From NCBI GenBank assembly GCA_021783435.1, contig JAJXUC010000107.1, positions 1-13,266 of the forward strand: a stretch of DNA of 13,266 bases, written 5' to 3'. The notes below the pieces were generated by a model that saw only the letters and a program-made list of their open reading frames with translations, was not told where the DNA came from and ran no database searches. This stretch comes from Pseudomonadota bacterium (GTDB taxonomy: Bacteria; Pseudomonadota; Gammaproteobacteria; Burkholderiales; Burkholderiaceae). Below are positions 8,219-13,266 of this stretch, one piece after another. The position numbers and the translations under genes were made by a program. The stretch's first letter is position 1. Every line of letters starts with the position of its first letter.

Positions 8219-8360
8219 TCATGCACAGAAATCGCCCGCAATGAGTCCTGCTGCACACTCGACGCGCCATTGCAGGACCCGCTCACGGCGCGGATTGTTT
8301 TGGCCTGCCGGCCGATTGCCGCCACAATAGGGTCTGGCTCCCACGTGTCACCCCTCCACC

Positions 8361-8630
8361 ATGAACGACTCCGCACCCAACTCGCCCAAGGCCTTCCTGC
8401 GCCGCGCCGCCGAGGCGCTGGACAAATCGCCGCTGAAGGACATGCAACGCAATGCGCGCGCGCTGGCGCAGTCGGCCGCCGGGCGGCTGGACCTCGTCAC
8501 CCGGGATGAATTCGACGCGCTGCAGGCCATGCTGGCCGCGGCCAGCGCGCGCATTGCCCAGCTGGAGACCCAGGTCGCCGCGCTGGAGGCGCAGGCGGCC
8601 TCGCACACCGATCTCCCAGCCTCGCCCTGA
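8361..8630 (+). CDS. ubiK: Ubiquinone biosynthesis accessory factor UbiK (BMFP/YqiC family)
   Basis: A small protein of 89 residues of the membrane-fusogenic BMFP family. In E. coli UbiK helps the UbiJ-containing complex make ubiquinone under aerobic conditions. Residues 8-40 form an amphipathic helix (KAFLRRAAEAL...), followed by the family's typical GRLDLVTRDEFDAL (41-54). Residues 51-81 are an Ala/Leu-rich coiled coil (ARIAQLETQVAALEAQ) expected to trimerise. The ATG at 8361 gives the usual family length, although the upstream bases CCCCTCCACC offer no Shine-Dalgarno sequence. Its stop is four bases before comM, so the pair is probably cotranscribed. A neighbourhood of glnK-amtB, ubiK and comM also occurs, as I recall, in Pseudomonas. 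The exact biochemical role in this organism is inferred. Confidence 0.87.
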   Translation: MNDSAPNSPKAFLRRAAEALDKSPLKDMQRNARALAQSAAGRLDLVTRDEFDALQAMLAAASARIAQLETQVAALEAQAASHTDLPASP

Positions 8631-8634
8631 CGGC

Positions 8635-10161
8635 ATGGCCCTGGCCCAGGTTGCCAGCCGCGCCCTGCTGGGTCTGGAGGCGCCGCCGGTCCAGGTGGAG
8701 GTTCACCTGGGGAACGGCCTGCCGAGCTTTTCCATCGTCGGGCTGCCGGAAGCCGAGGTTCGCGAGGCACGCGACCGCGTGCGCAGCGCGCTGCTCAACA
8801 GCGGCTTTACGTTTCCGGCCTCGCGGCGCATCGTCGTGAACCTGGCCCCCGCCGACCTGCCCAAGGAGTCAGGCAGATTCGATCTGCCCATTGCGCTGGG
8901 CCTGCTGGCCGCCGAAGGCAGCATTCCGATGCAGGCTCTGCTTGGGCATGAATTCGCGGGCGAGCTGTCGCTGTCGGGCGCACTGCGTCCGGTGCGCGGT
9001 GCCCTGGCCATGGCCTATGCCATCAGCCGCCGCGACGCAGCGCGTGGCATCGCGCCGTGCTTCGTGCTCCCCGCCGACAGCGCCGCCGAGGCCGCGCTGG
9101 TGGCTCCCGAGGCCGTGCTCGGCGCCCGCCATCTGAGCGACGTCGTCGCTTATCTGTGCAAACAGCGCGACGCTGCCAGCCTGCGCCCGGCAGCGCCCGC
9201 AAGCATCGCGGCAGCCGAGACGCCCGATATGGCCGACGTACGCGGTCAGGCGGCCGCCAAACGCGCTTTGGAAATCGCCGCCGCCGGCAACCACCACGCC
9301 CTCATGGTGGGGCCGCCCGGCAGCGGCAAGTCGATGTTGGCGCAACGTTTCGCCGGCCTGCTGCCGCCGATGCAGCCCGAGGAGGCGCTGCAGAGCGCTG
9401 CCGTACTGAGCCTGACGGGGCGTTTCGACGTGTCGCGCTGGGGACAGCGCCCGTTCCGCAGCCCCCATCACACGGCTTCCGCCGTGGCCCTGGTGGGCGG
9501 CGGCGCAGGCGCGGTCCTGCGCCCAGGCGAAATTTCATTGGCTCACCAGGGAACCTTGTTCCTCGACGAACTGCCCGAATTCGACCGCAATGTGCTGGAA
9601 AGCCTGCGCGAACCGCTGGAGACCGGGCGCATTCATATTTCGCGCGCGGCGCGGCAGGCGGAATTTCCGGCGCGCTTCCAGTTCATCGGGGCGATGAATC
9701 CCTGTCCCTGCGGCTACCTCGGCCACGCCACGCGGGCATGCCGCTGCACGCCCGAGCAGGTGGCGCGCTACCAGGGCCGCATCTCCGGGCCGCTGCTCGA
9801 CCGCATCGACATCCAGGTGGAGGTCGGCGCGCTGACGCCGGACGAACTGTTGCGCATGCCGCAGGGCGAACCCAGTCGCGCCATCGCGGCGCGGGTGCGG
9901 GACGCCATGGAACGTCAGCTCGCCCGACAAGGCTGCCCGAATGCCGCCCTGTCGGGCGCCGCGCTAGATTTGCATTGCGCGCTGGACGACGCGGCAGCGC
10001 AATGGCTGGCCGAGGCGCTCAGACGCCTGGGCTGGTCGGCCCGCGCGGCGCACCGCACGCTCAAGGTGGGGCGCACCATCGCCGACCTGGCCGGGCAGGG
10101 CAACATCGCCCTGGCGCATCTGGCCGAGGCGATGCAGTACCGCAGGGTGATCTCGGGCTGA
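8635..10161 (+). CDS. comM: AAA+ ATPase ComM/YifB (Mg-chelatase-like, MCM-type helicase family)
   Basis: A 508-residue AAA+ ATPase. The Vibrio homologue ComM is a helicase that promotes branch migration during natural transformation; the family is also widespread in species not known to be competent. The N-terminal ChlI-like domain (1-170) has SFSIVGLPEAEVREARDRVR (31-50). The ATPase core shows Walker A GPPGSGKS (226-233), the FRSPHHTASAVALVGGG segment (274-290) and Walker B TLFLDELPEF (307-316, D311/E312). It also has GAMNPCPCGYLGH with four cysteines (C357, C359, C369, C371) that may bind zinc, and SGPLLDRID with R390 as a candidate arginine finger. The ATG at 8635 follows the ubiK stop by four bases; the open frame extends upstream inside ubiK, but the family normally starts MALA(Q/R)V.SRAL, as here. 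Motifs are intact. Confidence 0.95.
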   Translation: MALAQVASRALLGLEAPPVQVEVHLGNGLPSFSIVGLPEAEVREARDRVRSALLNSGFTFPASRRIVVNLAPADLPKESGRFDLPIALGLLAAEGSIPMQALLGHEFAGELSLSGALRPVRGALAMAYAISRRDAARGIAPCFVLPADSAAEAALVAPEAVLGARHLSDVVAYLCKQRDAASLRPAAPASIAAAETPDMADVRGQAAAKRALEIAAAGNHHALMVGPPGSGKSMLAQRFAGLLPPMQPEEALQSAAVLSLTGRFDVSRWGQRPFRSPHHTASAVALVGGGAGAVLRPGEISLAHQGTLFLDELPEFDRNVLESLREPLETGRIHISRAARQAEFPARFQFIGAMNPCPCGYLGHATRACRCTPEQVARYQGRISGPLLDRIDIQVEVGALTPDELLRMPQGEPSRAIAARVRDAMERQLARQGCPNAALSGAALDLHCALDDAAAQWLAEALRRLGWSARAAHRTLKVGRTIADLAGQGNIALAHLAEAMQYRRVISG

Positions 10162-10175
10162 AGCGCCCGAATCTC

Positions 10176-10952
10176 TCACTGGATGGGGTTCAACCCGCCA
10201 TTGGCACCGAACTGCACGCGCTGACCCACTGGCGGCGCGGCGCCCAGCGTGGTGGTGCGCACCTGCCCATCGTCCATGCGCACCTCGACACGATAGACGG
10301 TGTGCGCATTCATGCGCTTTTGCACTTCGTTGCCGGCAAAGCCTCCACCGACGGCCCCGACCACCGTGGCCGCGGTGCGGCCGTTGCCGCCCCCGATCTG
10401 GTTGCCGAGCAAGCCACCGACCAGACCGCCCACGACAGCCCCCACACCATTGGCCTGGCCCTGCTCCTGCACCGGCGTCACGGCCACCACGGTGCCGCAA
10501 CTGGCACAAGCCGGCGGTTGCGGCGCCTGCGCCTGCGCGGGTTGCGGTGCAAAGGTTTGCGGCGCACCGCTGCGCTCACCCGTGGGCTGCGCGGCATGTT
10601 CGCGGCGCTCGTCAGCCGCAACGCGATGGCTGGGCGGTGCCTTCGCCTGTCCGGTCGATGATTGCAAGGGCGCAAATTGCGCGGCCCCTGGCGCTGCGGG
10701 ATTCGCGCCGGTCACGGCCACCGCAGACTGCGGATTGTTGCCGCCGACCAAAGCCGCGCCGGAAGGCGTCGCTGCCGAAGCGCCCATGCCGGTCGCCTGC
10801 GGTCCGGCCGTGGGAGTGGCCGGGACGCTCAATTTGTAGAGCACCGCGGCCAGCAGCACCACGATGATGGCGCCGAAGGTGCCGCCGGCGATCCAGACCC
10901 CCTTGGGTATGGATGAGCCTGGGGACGATTGGGGGGGGATAGGGTTTTGCAT
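10176..10952 (-). CDS. Membrane-anchored glycine-zipper 2TM-domain protein
   Basis: A 258-residue envelope protein of unknown function. Residues 18-41 form a single N-terminal membrane helix (VWIAGGTFGAIIVVLLAAVL); there is no lipobox. Residues 43-145 are a low-complexity Ala/Pro/Gln/Gly linker, probably periplasmic. A short CASC motif (C149, C152) precedes a glycine-zipper region at about 168-209 (GVGAVVGGLVGGLLGNQIGG, then VVGAVGGGFAGNEVQKRM), like the Gly-zipper_2TM domain of SlyB/PcP-type proteins. The C-terminus (HTVYRVEVRMDDGQVRTTTL) is a small beta domain. The open frame continues far upstream, antisense to leuS, but the ATG at 10952 gives the membrane anchor. The gene converges on comM, with 14 bases between the stop codons and no visible terminator. 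A structural role in the envelope or stress response is a guess from the family. Confidence 0.8.
   Translation of the reverse strand: MQNPIPPQSSPGSSIPKGVWIAGGTFGAIIVVLLAAVLYKLSVPATPTAGPQATGMGASAATPSGAALVGGNNPQSAVAVTGANPAAPGAAQFAPLQSSTGQAKAPPSHRVAADERREHAAQPTGERSGAPQTFAPQPAQAQAPQPPACASCGTVVAVTPVQEQGQANGVGAVVGGLVGGLLGNQIGGGNGRTAATVVGAVGGGFAGNEVQKRMNAHTVYRVEVRMDDGQVRTTTLGAAPPVGQRVQFGANGGLNPIQ

Positions 10953-13266
<2,314 letters not shown>

Larger units (their letters stand above)
7931..8360. other. 430-base divergent intergenic region carrying nitrogen-control sites
   Basis: This gap separates the minus-strand porin gene from plus-strand ubiK. It contains a sigma-54-like promoter, NtrC-like sites and a possible IHF site (all for the porin direction), plus a palindrome at 8203-8218. 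Open frames across it are short, lack ribosome-binding sites and resemble nothing known, so I call no gene. No convincing promoter or Shine-Dalgarno sequence for ubiK could be found. Confidence 0.6.

Noticed and set aside
10162..10175. A shared terminator between comM and the glycine-zipper gene
   Set aside because: The 14 bases hold no hairpin with a T run in either direction.

Overview
The window looks like a stretch of chromosome from a high-GC betaproteobacterium. Burkholderiales is likely, and a Thiomonas-like sulfur oxidiser is a guess. The grounds are strong G/C bias at third codon positions, a glutamate-cysteine ligase of the type first known from Acidithiobacillus, and a core-gene neighbourhood of glutathione synthesis, glnK-amtB, ubiK-comM and leuS. 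I see no transposase, integrase, phage gene, tRNA, rRNA or CRISPR array. Nearly all of it is core genome.

Layout. From 1 to about 7930 everything is on the minus strand. Reading in transcription order from the right: a BBP2-type outer-membrane beta-barrel porin (7930-6815), the PII protein GlnK (6782-6444) and the ammonium channel AmtB (6415-5027), closely spaced and closed by a clear intrinsic terminator at 4927-4953. Next come gshA (4839-3517) and gshB (3489-2515), the two-step glutathione pathway, 27 bases apart. A separate gene (2383-65) encodes a NarL-type sensor histidine kinase with a PDZ-like extracytoplasmic domain and a multi-pass membrane domain. Its response regulator is probably beyond the left edge.

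The 430-base gap at 7931-8360 is the regulatory centre of the window. On the minus strand it holds a sigma-54 type promoter (GG-N10-GC) and three NtrC-like sites. Two of these, one only a half-site, would lie near -107 and -140, the arrangement known from enterobacterial glnA. This suggests that the porin, GlnK and AmtB are made together under nitrogen limitation.

To the right on the plus strand lie ubiK (8361-8630) and, 4 bases later, the MCM/Mg-chelatase-like AAA+ ATPase comM/yifB (8635-10161). A membrane-anchored glycine-zipper protein (10952-10176, minus) converges on comM. leuS begins at 11187 (plus) and runs off the right edge; its catalytic, editing and zinc-binding motifs are all present.

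I did not find a clearly new biological system. The best leads are the predicted sigma-54/NtrC control of a porin-glnK-amtB operon and the unusual architecture of the sensor kinase.
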